Below are positions 36,024 to 48,838 of a DNA stretch of 64,000 bases, piece by piece. This DNA comes from Jacaranda mimosifolia (Eukaryota > Streptophyta > Magnoliopsida > Lamiales > Bignoniaceae). Made by a program: the position numbers and the translations under genes. Every line of letters starts with the position of its first letter. Position 1 is the first letter of the stretch. The stretch is from positions 24,340,391-24,404,390 of the forward strand of contig CM032126.1 in assembly GCA_018894105.1 (NCBI GenBank), in the 5' to 3' direction. Under the pieces are notes generated by a model, which was not told the origin of the DNA, made no database searches, and saw only the letters and a list, made by a program, of their open reading frames with translations.

Positions 36024-39000
36024 TGTCTCATATTTTCTTGTTTATAAACTTTAATTAATTGAGATTAGCCAATTATTCAAGAAATAATTAAATCTTATTT
36101 ATTCAAATTAATTTTTTTTTATTTATCAAAATTGATATTAAAAAAAGAGAGAGAAATAACAAACTAGCAACTAAGTAGATATGATAAAATTTTCAGCACT
36201 TTTAGTCCTTCTAGAACACCTAATTTATTATGCCTTCTTCTCCATATCACATTCAAACAACTTTTTCTCTCTACAATACACATTCAAACCATCATATAGA
36301 AAGTTCTCAACCTATTCCTCTCCTTTGAAGAAATCCCAAATGGTAAGGCAAGAAAAGGATTGCCAAGAAATCTCAATGCTGTCGGCTCTTATTCTCCCTT
36401 CTTTGTAGGTATGTTCCTATATTTAAATTATGATATAAACATAAATTTTGGATAAACTATATGTCATAGTATTTGTATTTTGTATGCATTTGATAATTGC
36501 GAAGTTTGATGCTGTTAGATTTTGATTTTCAAATTCTAGGGTTAGAAGTTTTACATCAATTCATGGGTTAAATTATGGTAACTTTATGTCAAACCTTTTC
36601 GTTATCAGACTAAATGTGTTCATAACATATTTGAAAATTTTCACATTTAAATAAGTTTTCTTAAATTTGATAAAAATCCGAAAAATACCCTATTAGACTA
36701 AGTGGCGAGTCTAGGCAGGTTCGGTTTATAATTTTTTTGCCCATATAAATGATAGTGTTTTAAAGTGATAAATTTGATTAAGAAACTCTAATGTGTTAAT
36801 AATATTACTAGAAAGTTTCACGAACTCAAGCTATGTAATTATTTTTTAAAATTTTTATCAAGTTTAACTGTCTGAGTACATGCTGGGTTTGGGTTATTTT
36901 TAACTTGAGGGATTTATTACCATGACAATAGATGTGATTTGATTTTTTCATTTTTGTACATAAACTTGAAATTGTTTAAAAAATAATAAATAAAATATTA
37001 GAACCTCATATTATTTATCTTAGTTATTGAAGTTATGAAAGTTTACTACTGCAAAATTGTGGCCTACTTTTAGAACAACTTTGATTTCAAAAAACTATGG
37101 CTAAGTTAATGATGTTTCTTTAATCTTTAATGCTAAAAGAGTGTTTTAACTTGTGTCTAGTTTTTGTGCTAGTATAAAAAAATTACTCTTAAATGAAGAT
37201 TATTTATTTCTTGAAATCTTTGGAGGCCAATTATTGTAAATTGGAAAATTGAGTATTGTATTAAGCCTTTAAAATCTTGAATTAGTGCTTGTGAGTTCAT
37301 GATTGTGTAATGGGTACTTTTGACGAGGGTAACACGCAAGGTTCCCATTAGGGTTTGTTATGAAGAATTGTTCATGTATTTAGGCCTTTCTAGGCATTCA
37401 TCATAAAAGTGTTATATGAGTATTTTAGAATGAGTGTGAAAGTTTAAACCCTTATTGAAGTGTTCATTAGATTAAATTGGTTTAATTATTATCATTACTT
37501 ACCAGGTTATTCAAGCTAGCCCCTTGGAGATCATTGATCGAATAAATGCGGAGTATTGTGAGTGCCTAAACCTATAAATATTATATGATACTATATTTCA
37601 AAACTCGAAAGGATATATGCTATAGTATAATCCACCCATAATTTGTTTTCAGTGACATTTTACTATAATTATATTCCATTGCGCACACGAATTTCTCTAT
37701 TTTATTTCGTAAATGCAAGAAAAACGGTTTCTTTTATAGCCATTGATATTATTTCAGCATATTTTTAGATTAGCAGTTAAATACGATGATCAACACTGAT
37801 GATTAGATTTACTGTTACTGTTAGTTAGATCCAACTTGATCTAGGTGTGCAAAGGACTTCATTGGATAGCAGCGGGCTTGCTGGTCGAACTCCAAACCCC
37901 CATGGCCTAATCCCCCCAGCGCACAATAGAAGCCGTTTGTAGCTGAGGTGGGTCATAGGATTTTCCGAGGACCTAGGCTGGGGCACTGTTTGTTAAGGTC
38001 GCGCCTTACCCAGAGCGATAAACAATTATTACAGTGGGAGTCATAAGGTTGACTAGCTACAACAAACACTGGTTTGATCATCGCATTTAATTGTTGGCAT
38101 ATTAAAAAAGTATTTACTGCTATATTCTTATTTTACTACTATACAACACATGATTATTTTTCACTATTTTTCTCAAATGTTTGTCACTGAGCATCATTTT
38201 GATCGTGATATATTCTTGAACTCATATTGCACACACTTGGCATTCATTGAGTCTTTTACTCACACTCTACATTTTTCTTCAATTTTCTTCTGGCAGACCT
38301 ATATTGTAGCTCTAGTGACTAGATGGAACCTTCTTATGATAAGAATCAAGACTAAAGTCTTATTATGGACCTTTGTAGTAGACTAGTTTTATTTCTTATT
38401 AGCTTGTTAGTTTCTTTCTTTCTTTTAATTTGTTTTTTCTTTTTTTGTTGAGGTTAAGTATTGGCACTTCGAGTCTTTATGTTGCAAGATTGGCTTGAAT
38501 TATTTTGAGTGCTTGGAGTTCTTTTGTCTAACATTATGATATTGGATAGATAATATTATTTATTTGGGAATGAGTTTCACGATTCGAGACTAGAATATAT
38601 GGTTTGATTTTGGCGCATGGCAGAAGAAGCATGTTTGAATATGTACTTCAAAAGTATATCTCACAAGGTGCACTTAAAAAAGAAACTCTCTCCCACTTTT
38701 CTTTTCTCTCAAAAATATTCCTCTCCTCTTTAGTCCGTCTCTTAAAAGTGAGGGTGCTCCTAGCAAAGGCCTTCTTTAGATTCTCTGAGAAAATGGGATC
38801 TCCTTCTCAGACAAATCTTTGAAATTTCTCTCTTTGGTTGTAACTCACCAAGTTGTTTAATTATTTTGGTAATATAATTATTTACACGTATATTATAATG
38901 TTCACATAGAATTATTTTTATAATATATAATTATATTCACACATAATGTTTTATTATTTAAACAAACTTATTTTCGTAACATATAATTATGTTTACATGC

Positions 39001-39300
39001 AAAATTCTATATAATAGTTATTACATTCACAAACTTTTAACTCATATCTCACAACCAATCACCATCTCATAAGTTTTTCTCATGAAAAACCTCACAACCA
39101 ATCACCATTTCACAAGCTCATAAAAAACCTAACAACCAATCACCATTTCACAAGTTTTTCTCAAAAAAAATCTCACAACTGAACAACATCTCATAACTTT
39201 TACCAGTCACATCAACCTTAATTCTTACACTTTTACTTCACGACCAATCACAAACTCATAAATAAATTTTTGACTTCATAAACTCATAAACCTCACTTTT
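36024..39300. mobile_element. Insertion of about 3.3 kb between two parts of the copia gag; probable LTR-type element
   Basis: Copia gag coding is present at 35,960-36,020 and again at 39,310-39,790 on the minus strand, so the DNA between was inserted. It starts TGTCTCATATTTTC. The segment 37,545-37,640 (GTGAGTGCCTAAACCTATAAATA and an AAGGATATA-like word) is similar to the complement of 47,205-47,100 inside another LTR-type element. It has no long coding frame. I could not find the right terminal CA plus TSD, and the right boundary may belong to a second insertion. Confidence 0.5.
39040..39270. repeat. Short diverged tandem repeats based on ACAACCAATCACCAT
   Basis: The word (C)ACAACCAATCACCAT followed by (T)CACAAG or CTCATAA recurs at about 39,050, 39,096, 39,132 and, more diverged, 39,175 and 39,240. 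Spacing is about 40-45 bp. Confidence 0.7.
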
Positions 39301-39309
39301 ATCTCTTAG

Positions 39310-39790
39310 GAATGGAAAATAAAAAGCGAAAACACAAGCAATCATCCCATACCTTTCTTTCGAACTCTTTTCAACTTCTAGATGCTTTACTAATGAATAG
39401 AATGGGACCTTTGATTCTTTAACCTTGTCTCCTCTTGAAGCATACTACCTCATCTGTTAGAACTCTATTCATCCTTAATGCTGTTATAATGCATTTGAAG
39501 TGGGCCGTATTAATTGAAAGGCAAGGAATTCAAATAAACGGTAGTAAAAAAATACTCATCCACATCACTTCTTAAGGACTTTAGTTTTGTTGCTAAATTT
39601 GTCATTCAAGGACATGTTCATGTATGGTACATGAATCATTAGATTTCTTTGTTAAAGTACTCATTAGTATACCGGCTAGAGATTTATCTGTGCGTTGTCA
39701 ATACTTTTCCACATGTTTGTTTGACCTTTCCCAAGCTTTATAGAATAGCTTATCTTCATTATTGCTTTTATTTGAAATAGCAGTTGATTT
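39310..39790 (-). pseudogene. Ty1/copia gag (UBN2-type) fragment
   Basis: The minus strand contains a KAWERSNKHVEKY-like block near 39,710, which is the hallmark helix of copia gag. It continues as SLAGILMSTLTKKSND near 39,650 and a LATKLKSL-like block near 39,590. Stops and small indels break it. The expected 5' LTR to the right (after about 39,800) was not recognised, so the element appears 5'-truncated. Confidence 0.72.
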
Positions 39791-40515
39791 CTCCACTTCA
39801 AGTGATAAATAAGATCCAAAATATCTAAGCAGGATGGACCTATTTACTCCATTATGAGAAATTCAATTTATTAAATAAAGGAACAGATGAAGCCTGCGAA
39901 TTAAGCAACGGGGGAACAAATAATGCAAATAGAAAAAACTTCTAAAATATAATTTGTCACATAATTTTAGATTCAAACAAACATTAGAGGCAAACATTAA
40001 ACACATATCAAACTTCTCCTTCGAGCGATACTGAGAAAGGTGATCATAAATTATAATGATACTGAAAAAACTTTAATTTGGTTGTAGAGTTTAATATATA
40101 AAGTAAACTGATGTTCAATTTTATTTTAAGTATGTTTCTCATGTGATGATGATGTGGATAAATTAATTTTATTCAAATTTATATGTTTATATATATTACC
40201 AAATGAATTTAAAACCACGTTTTCAATACTCATGTCAACATTCTCCAATATTAAGTACAATATATTTAATTTTTAATATAAATAATTTTTCCTCCATTAA
40301 ATAAATTATTCCTTTTGATTTGTATTGACCGTTACATATTTAATTTGTTATTAAGAATAAATAGAATTATGTTGATAAATGATTAAATATATTGAATAAT
40401 TAAACAAACTCAGAAGCTAAACATTTCAAATTTTACTTGGTCGAACTACTGGATTATAAAAATAATTCTACAATTGTAAGCTAAAATATTTTGTCACGCA
40501 ACATATTTTTTTATA

Positions 40516-41606
40516 GGGTAAATAGCAGACAACCCCCAATGTATAGGGTCATGTGCACTTTGCCCCTCAACCGTTGCAGATGTACGAAAAGATTACGCCA
40601 CCTTCGCTAATTGTGTTTGAATACCCTCTCATTCCATTTTCCGGCAGAATATTCCATCGGATATGCTGAAATACTTTGGATATGTTGCACTTTACCTCCC
40701 GAACTTTAACAAAATATGTATCTAACACCTTAATCATTCTAAAGTGTAGCACTTTTATCATTAGATTTTATTTTTGTGGAATTAAGTGAAATAGTTTGTA
40801 CAAAATATTATCATACACTAGTCACTTATCAATATATGGATAGTTAAATCAATTTAAGCAATTATATATTTACAAATTAATTTTATAATTATATTTTACT
40901 TAGTTTATTTGAATAAGTTCATTAAAACTAATTTTAAAATTATATGCTAATTGATTTTATATCAATATAACATTATGCATATTTGTTAGCAAATGATATT
41001 AAATATTTTTAATTTAAATAGAGTAATAAATAAGAGAGATAGTATTGATATTAAGATATACATTATTTGTTGTCAATATTTATCCAACTAGTGTCATCTA
41101 TCTTATATATTCTTATTCAAATTAAACCCCTAAACTACTTACACTCTTAATTAAACAAATAAACACAAATTTATAAATACACCATAACAATCATTTGGTA
41201 TAACTCTAAAATTATTTTTTAATTATCTTAACACATTAATTTAGAAAAATTTATACCATTAAGTTGTTATAGATTTTAGATAACTCAAATTGATTGAGCT
41301 AGTGATATATTGACAATTAAGTAATACATGATAACAATATTTGACAAAATATTTGACTTTATTCCACCAAAATATGAATTTAATGCTAAGGGTAATATTT
41401 TAAAGTACTTTAGGTGGCTAAATATAATTTTTTTAACACATTAGGGGGCAAAGTGCAACAACTTTTAAATGTGCCACTGAAAAGTTGGAACATGGGGTAT
41501 TTAAGCACATTGAGCAAAGGTTGAGAAATCGTTCCGCACACTTGCAACGGTTGGGAGGCAAAGTGCAAATGACCCTATACATTGGAAGGTTGTCTGCGAT
41601 TTACCC
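40516..41606. mobile_element. Mutator-type MITE (1,091 bp), perfect 9-bp TSD
   Basis: Both ends carry a long inverted repeat of about 70 bp. The left begins GGGTAAATAGCAGACAACC and the right, on the other strand, GGGTAAATCGCAGACAACC. The match continues through words such as ATGTATAGGGTCAT and CAACCGTTGCA. The 9-bp repeat TTTTTTATA flanks it at 40,507-40,515 and 41,607-41,615. The interior is AT-rich with no transposase frame, so it is non-autonomous. The 9-bp TSD supports Mutator-like mobilisation. Confidence 0.92.
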
Positions 41607-41615
41607 TTTTTTATA

Positions 41616-42886
41616 TTATGGTTTCCTTTAACACACAATTTGTTTGTTTTTATCATTTTGTTGGTTTGAAGTTTTGGTGGTGGCTTAAGGTGTGTGTGTG
41701 TGTGTGTGTGTATTATCATTTTTCATCTACAGAACTTAAAGTTTTTGCAAATCCAACTTCTCAATCCACGAGGTATTTATTCTCACATATTTTAATGACG
41801 GAAGATGATGAAGCTACAAAAAGATTTAGTCTATGTCATATTTTGTCTGACTGAACTTCTTGTCTTTGATGGGTTATACCATTTATAAAATTTAAAACAT
41901 GAAGAGAGAGTAAATGTAACAAGTAGATGTATATAAGGAGACAAAAATTATAATAAAACATATATTAATCCATAACCCATGTGTTGCATTGCATAATAAT
42001 TTAATTCAAAAAATTTATTACATTTAATTTTCTTTTTTGGTAATTCTTACAAATATGTGAAACACAACAATATTTTTTGTTTTTGTAAATATTGTTTTAT
42101 CTACAAATTATACGTTATTTTTTGTTTAATTTATAAAAAATATGGAAATATAAAAACGATGTGTAATTTAGTTTTTAAAGTGGTTTTATTTTCTATTTTT
42201 TTTAAAATTTTTTTAGTGTGCAGATCATATGCTATTATTATAATAATATTAAAATAAAATAAATATTTATAAAATTATTGTAATTGAATAGGATTATACA
42301 AAGAAGTTACTTTTAAAAATAAAAAAAAAAGTAATACTAAAATTCTAACCAACTTCAAGTAATAAAAATTGATTCTACATTTCTTCATTTGAAGGTTAGG
42401 ATCTTCTCATCATTTTGCCATCACAGTTTCATATTTTCTAATTGAAGTACTAATCCAATCATATGATTAAGCAATAATATTTTACTTGAAAAATAGACTA
42501 ACAATATTTTTAATAAATATATACAGTACATATGGGGACTATTATGGCTAGACCCAATAAGGTAAAGTAAGATTCACATATTTTGATATCTAAACTAGAT
42601 ACAATAAATATAATATCAAAATGTCAGTATCTAAACTACATATTCACATGAAATATTGTTACATTTTATTTATTGCAACTATTAAATTATATCCAATAAA
42701 ATTTATGTTAATTTTTCTTAAATTAGTGTTTTTTGTTTAATATCTGTAATATTTTAAAAAATATCAACTTTTAAATTATAATTAAAATTAAATATAGTAA
42801 ATTTTTAATTTTAAAATTATTGTCCCATGCAGCGTACGTGTTAAAAGCTAGTATGCTAATTAGACTTATATGCAAGTAAATTCAAT
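41616..42886. other. AT-rich intergenic DNA
   Basis: It contains a GT microsatellite at about 41,691-41,711 and only short, low-complexity frames. I recognise no gene or element here. Confidence 0.5.
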
Positions 42887-43006
42887 ACAAAATATCTATT
42901 ACGAACAATAATATTCATCAATTCTAAGAACGTAATCTCATCAATTCTAAGAACAAATAATCACATTTGGAAGATTCTCAAATTGTAATCTTATAATAAT
43001 GAATTT
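42887..43006. repeat. Direct repeat R, copy A, left piece
   Basis: From ACAAAATATC onward this piece matches 58,086-58,190 (ACGAACAATAATATTCATCAATTC and AAATTGTAATCTTATAATA-like words). Copy A is interrupted after AATTT by the 7-kb LTR insertion and resumes at 50,008-50,013. Confidence 0.85.
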
Positions 43007-45054
43007 TGTAACACCCCTAAAATTCGGTATTTTTGAAAAATAGGGATTTAGAAATCAAAAAATTGGTTGATTGGATTTTAGGGCTCAGAAAATTAACAAA
43101 GGACTTGATTTTAAGAATTTTGGAAGTTTTGGTGGTCAATCCGTAATTTTAGAAAACTTAATTGGCCAAAACTTGGAAAAGTTTTGGGGTTGCATGGCTA
43201 ATATTTTGGGTCAAAAGGGTTGAAGTGAGACACTCATTTAGTTAGGGGTTGAATTGATGTTGGTGGAAACCTTGGAGGACCTAATAGAATCTGAACCAAA
43301 AATTTTGGGGGTCAATCTGTAAATGAGGAAAGTTCAATTCTATAAATAGTGGATTTGCAATTTCATCCCCATTTCCATCTTCTTCTCCACCGAGATCACC
43401 ATTTCTTCCACCGGCGAGCTTTCTCCTCCAGCAACAAGACCTTAGCAAACTTGGTACCATTCTCTTCCTTTTTCTGGTAGAATACGAATATACCAATTTG
43501 TTCCCAAACCCATCGATGGAAAGGCTAAAAATTGAGCTAAAAAATTTGGCCACGATGGAGGTGATGGGTACTTTCGCGGCGGACCCAGATACCATCTTGA
43601 TGGGTTCATCTTGAAGATCACTCCGGCATCTTCAATTTTGAAGTTGGGACATTAGCAAAGGAGATTTAGAAGTGTGGCGCACGGCAGTGAGTGAAACCCA
43701 GTTGGGTTTTTCGGTAAAATTGACCCTCAAAACGACAACGAATCATGAAGTTCAGGTGGGCATTATGTTACTTGAGCTGAAATGCAACTTTTGGTGGAGG
43801 TTTTGGACATCTCTGGTTGTGGCGATGCTAGGGCAGTAGCTTATCCTTATCGCGACAATCGTGACGGTATTCTTGGTTTGTGATTTCGGGGCTCCGATAA
43901 TCGGATTGTAGGTAAAAGGAGTTGGATGGAATATGCTTATATATATTAGTACCATTCCTTTAAACCTTGTATTATGAAGGATTAATATATGATTGATATA
44001 TATATATATTCTTGTGCATGGATTATGTCGTAGCATAGTGGGCCCAGATTTTGTATTATTGAATGATAAGTTTGGATTAATCGAGTTAATTAAGTAACTA
44101 AAGTGTGATTTTATGAAATTGGAACCTAAGAAATGATGACTGAGTTATTTAAAGTGATATGGGACTAAGATTTGGAATATGCATGTGCCATTATAAGTCT
44201 AAAACTTGGATCGTAGTATTTTATGAAATTTTTTGGGATTAATTGAGTTAATCGGAAGAGAAAATCCTAATGTTAGGTATTGAGACCTAAGTGGCAACAA
44301 TTGGGTTAATTGTGACAATTGGGCTATTATTGTTGACTTGGGATAACGTTATGAGGATTATTATGTAATTAAGGATTGGATTTCCTTATTTTACTAGAAT
44401 CGATATGAACCCTGTAACTGTTTTGTGATAAAGGCATGATTAGCATTTTTGTACCAGTCGCACCATAACTACTGTATTAGCTGAGAAATTCGTGATTTTA
44501 GGGTGCTAATGGTGTAACTATAATTATTAAAGATTATTAGAGTTGAAAATGGATTTTGACTGTGAATATATCCTTTTGGTCAGGTGACGAGGAAGTGGGT
44601 CTCAAGGATCGGTAGATAGTTGACTGAAGTCGCACTTTCCCAGGTTACAGGGGTGAGGGCCTGCCAATCTGGTGCTTTCTTACACTCTTAGATATTTGTG
44701 ATAAACCCCTATGAGGGTTACTGTTTCTGTACTAACTGTACTATGTTATTGAAATCTGTGATCTATTGAGATCTCATTAATTATTTGTTATTTGAGCCGG
44801 ACACCCCAGTGAGGGTTACTTTTTGTTATAACTTTGTTTTCTGTTTGTTCTGGTGCCCAGAACTTCTATCTGTTATATGTTATATGTTTGTTCTTTTATC
44901 TATATTGTTCTGATATCCGATTGTCTTGTCATCCGACTGCCTGTTACCTGATTGTTCTGGAACCGACTGTTTTGCTATCTATCTGTTCTGCTATTTGCCC
45001 GTTCTGATATCTGTACTATTATTGTTTGCCTTGTTGGCATACTCGTTTATCTAG

Positions 45055-45310
45055 TATCTGCGATGTGCTAGGGATTTCTCCCTAGGCATTTGTAAACTGT
45101 TTATTAACTTGTCATTGGTACAGAGAACTGTTAAGTGCCTCTTCTACCAGATTGTTTGGTTATATGGGACATGCTAGGAATTAGCCCCTGGGTGCCGGCC
45201 GTACACTAAGGATTTCCCCCTGGGTACGAGCGATACATTAGGGATTTCTCCTTACGTATCAACAATGCACTAGAGATATCCCCTTAGGCATCGACGGTAC
45301 GTCATACAGT
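45055..45310. repeat. Tandem repeats inside the LTR, core CTAGGGATTTCCCCCTGGG
   Basis: Four to five diverged units of about 45 bp with core AGGGATTTCYCCCTRGG, each followed by a variable CGTACGAGC-like tail, lie at about 45,068, 45,180, 45,210, 45,238 and 45,270. The core is partly self-complementary. Confidence 0.8.
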
Positions 45311-46569
45311 CCATATGGGCATTACTTATGTGCTAAGCTTCCATGCTTTGGTAATACTGAATGAATGTCTGGTATAAGGGGAATCAGATATGCATGTTTG
45401 GTTATATTCTGTTAAAATGCATATACTTTGAGTTTGTTTTACTTAACTGTTCCCTGATTGCTTGTAACCTGTTCATGGAGCAATAAGATAGGAGAGTTTC
45501 CTGATTGCTAATTTGTCATTGCCTGTTTTCTTGATATGTACTCGCCTGACTGTAAATTATGATCTGTTGAGTTGATGTTTCCTCGATAGATCTCTACTGT
45601 TTATCCTTGTGATTATCCCTCACTAAGTCCTTTGGACTTACCCTCCCGCACTATTTTATTAGTTCAAACATATATAGGTGATGGATAAGAACATTTTGAG
45701 CTGAAGGCGTTGAAGACATGTTTTGTAATAGCACCATGGATATATGTTTGTGTGTGTGTGTGTGTGTGCATGGGTCTCTCTTGAACTCTAAGTCTTTTTA
45801 ACTTAGGGAGGTTGTGATATGTAAGTCTGAAATGTGATCTCGAGTATGTAAATATTATGAATTATGTCTTGAGACAGTTTATGGCATGTACTTAAAGATT
45901 TGTAAAACCTGTTAAGTTAAACTTCTTGTTGATCTTGATAAGTTTTGAATTGTTACTATGGGCCTTTTATGATAAATGAATTCACAAGTTAAGACTGAAC
46001 TGTCACACCCCATAATTAAATCATATTTATACTAGAATCGAGTGTGAAATTTAATCCCAAATAAATGAAACAAACAATCCAAAATCATAAGGTTAAATAA
46101 GAACTCATCCAATTCCTAGCAAACTCACAACATAAAACTCAAAGTATCGAAATCATTTTGGAACTAAACACAATAAAATCCATAACAAATAAAACAAAAC
46201 TAATGAACTAAATAGAAAATATACTAGTCTATTGAAAAATCCAAAACTACGTCTTCACCCTTGCTTCTCATCATATGCAAGATCCACCTCCTCACTAGGA
46301 CTAGGTTCTATGTCTGCCAAAAGGAAGTTATAGAAAGGAAAAGAATGTGAGGAAAGACTCAGTGAGTGCCAAGTGTGGGTAAAACGAGTTTTGAATTAAA
46401 AATCAATTGTACAGAGGAAATTTATTCGAGAAAACAGAGGTGAAATTCATGAAACAATCAAGAAGTTATCAACCAATTCCCTAGACTAACAACTTAAATG
46501 CGATGATCAAACAGTATTTGTTGAAGCAAGTCAAACAGTCAGCCAATATTACCAAAACGTGACAGCTTG

Positions 46570-46815
46570 GCACAGTGCAGATGCCCAGGGGGAAATTCCT
46601 AGAGTATCGCTCGTACCCAGGGGGAAATCCCTAGAGTACGGCTGGCACCCAGGGGGCAATCCCTAGCGTACCGCTGACACCCAGGGAGAAATCCCTAGCA
46701 TGTCCAGTATAGCTAAATGTCCCACTAGGATGGGCACTAAACAGTTCTCCGTACAGATATCCAGTCGAAACAGTTTACAGATACCCAGGGGGAAATCCCT
46801 AGTATATCGCTGATA
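46570..46815. repeat. Tandem repeats in the inverted LTR, core CCCAGGGGGAAATCCCTAG
   Basis: Five units of the complement of the repeat at 45,055-45,310 lie at about 46,587, 46,617, 46,648, 46,679 and 46,784. Most are spaced about 31 bp apart. They are better preserved than the first array. Confidence 0.85.
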
Positions 46816-47199
46816 CCAGATAAAATCGTAAGCTGACGAGGCCACAAATAACAATGCCGGACATGGCAAAACAAATAACAGTACATGGTAGTACAGAACA
46901 ATACAAAACGAAATAGGTAACAGGACAATAACGGTAACAAAAATCAGTTGATCATCGAATTTAATTTGCTAGTCTAGAAGCATAAAAAATCATAAAAGCA
47001 TAGGTTTTCTTTTATCCAGAAATAAAACAAAAAAAATAAATATATATATATATAATTCTTTTTGTGCACAGTGGAATACATATACAGTACAGTGTAAGTT
47101 GAAAACAAGTCACAAACAATTATATAATAGCGTATATCCTTCTGGATTTTGCAACATTAACAATATATATAGTATTTATAAGTTTAGGCACTCACTTTC

Positions 47200-48600
47200 A
47201 AGATTAGTCCTAGAAGTCAATCCTATCTCAGTGCCAATCAATTCAATTGTTGAGTCACTTTTTCTGCAAAAAGAACAAGAACAAGATTTTATTGAGTCAA
47301 TCCCCCTACTCATATAAGCACATTCATCCTCCTTCGTTTTGGGGCGTCTATCTATTCCAAATATTCTAGATTCCTGTAACTTGGGCAGAATTGTGCAGTC
47401 AACAGATCCAGACTGACTCAAGACAAAGTTATCAGCATTATGATCATCCACATCGTTATGGCAAGTGTTCATGTCACTTTGAATGCCTCCAGATTTATGT
47501 TCACTTCACAAGCATCACAATTGTTGCCACCATTAAGACAATCACCATCAGTTTCACTCACTGTCCTGGAAGTGTCCGCAGGAAAATTATCACCTAACTC
47601 ATCATTAGCCTCAACATTAATAGACTGAACAGCATTGCCCCTGCCCAGATCTAACAAATTGGGATCATTTTCTTCATTATGCACTTTTGAACTGCCCATT
47701 TCAAATCCATCATCTCCAATTATCTTAAGGTCAGCCACATTTTTCCTAACAGAATGTTCAAGACTGGGGCACTTATTTTCATTGACTACTTCAGCAATTC
47801 CCAAAATCATTTTCTCTTTCGATGAGTCTAACTTGCCACAACCATCTACTAAGTCATTATCAACGACTTCCAATTCATTAACACTTTGGCAAACAACACT
47901 CCCCCCCCCCAAGATCCAAAACCTCGATATCCAACTTTTTTCCAACATGAGCTCTTTGAAGCAGCATAACCACAACCAAAACCTGACACATTCGGTTCCC
48001 TATTTTCATTGGTATTTTTGATATACCAGATATAACATTCCCTTTCAGAGAATTAATCTCAATACAGGGGCGAGCGAAACACCGATGAAACCAAAACCTT
48101 CAGCCATCATATAAAATCATTGACTTCATCTTTATCATTGAAACCAAAACCTTTGATCCCACTTTTTTCTCTCCCAGAAAATCCCCTTTTCCAATTCGAT
48201 TTGTAAGATCACCTAAAACGGACCTCAATTCACTAAGCCCATCAGAAGTATTCCCTTCAGCCATCATATAAAATCTCAAACTAAGCTTATAACCCCACTC
48301 TTCAATATTTAACACTTAATTCGAGAAAACCACATCACATATTTCCCGAGCATCACCGAATTCTCAGCAATCCTTTCAGAGGACAGAAGATAGGTAGGAG
48401 TTTCTGCTGCTTTTGCTGCAATGGGATGTGGAAAGCGCCTTCTTTTTTTTTTCTTGAATTCTTTTCGCATATGGAGAGTGAAAAAGGCGTTGGAGAAGGG
48501 GAGGAGCGCGAAATTGACAGGTGGAAAAGAGGGCGGAGGATTTGAAATTGGAGTCCACCATTGAAAAAAAAAACTAGACACAGTGTTTCAAAACCAAATA
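47200..48600 (-). pseudogene. Captured 5' end of a host gene of unknown function, frameshifted
   Basis: On the minus strand an ATG at about 48,264 opens MAEGNTSDGLSELRS followed by VLGDLTNRIGK. The coding-like sequence then continues in other frames at 47,469-47,975 (acidic, Asn/Asp-rich) and 47,176-47,472 (with CSCSFCRK). It stops at AAGTGAGTGCC, which resembles a splice donor but is also where LTR sequence begins. An in-frame stop and at least two frame changes break it. Composition is unlike retroelement gag or pol and looks like a plant nuclear protein with a Cys-Ser-Cys motif. I do not recognise the gene with certainty. The 300 bp before the ATG are UTR-like. Confidence 0.6.
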
Positions 48601-48838
48601 AAGCAACCCAAAAACCCCGGGGCGAATGCCAATCCTACGAGTTGCAGGAACCAATTGAGATCCGCCACAACATGCATTTACAATTTGCAATTTTCTCTTA
48701 ATAGCACAGTTTTCGACCCAACAACCTCCCTAATCATTAATTAAAATGAGTGGGATTTAAGGTTTATGACTTTCTGTAAATTGAGTGGCCGGGGTGGGGA
48801 GGGATTGAATTGATTAAGAAAAGATTTCTCTCTATATG

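Noticed and set aside
41582..41854. 90-codon + strand frame with an overlapping antisense frame
   Set aside because: It runs through the MITE end and a GT microsatellite (poly Val/Cys), so it is low complexity, not a gene.
43281..43595. 104-codon minus-strand frame
   Set aside because: Within the outer LTR, opposite to its transcription sense, with no motif; low confidence as coding.
47635..48021. 128-codon + strand frame opposite the captured gene fragment
   Set aside because: Antisense shadow of the acidic minus-strand frame; the minus strand has the more protein-like composition.
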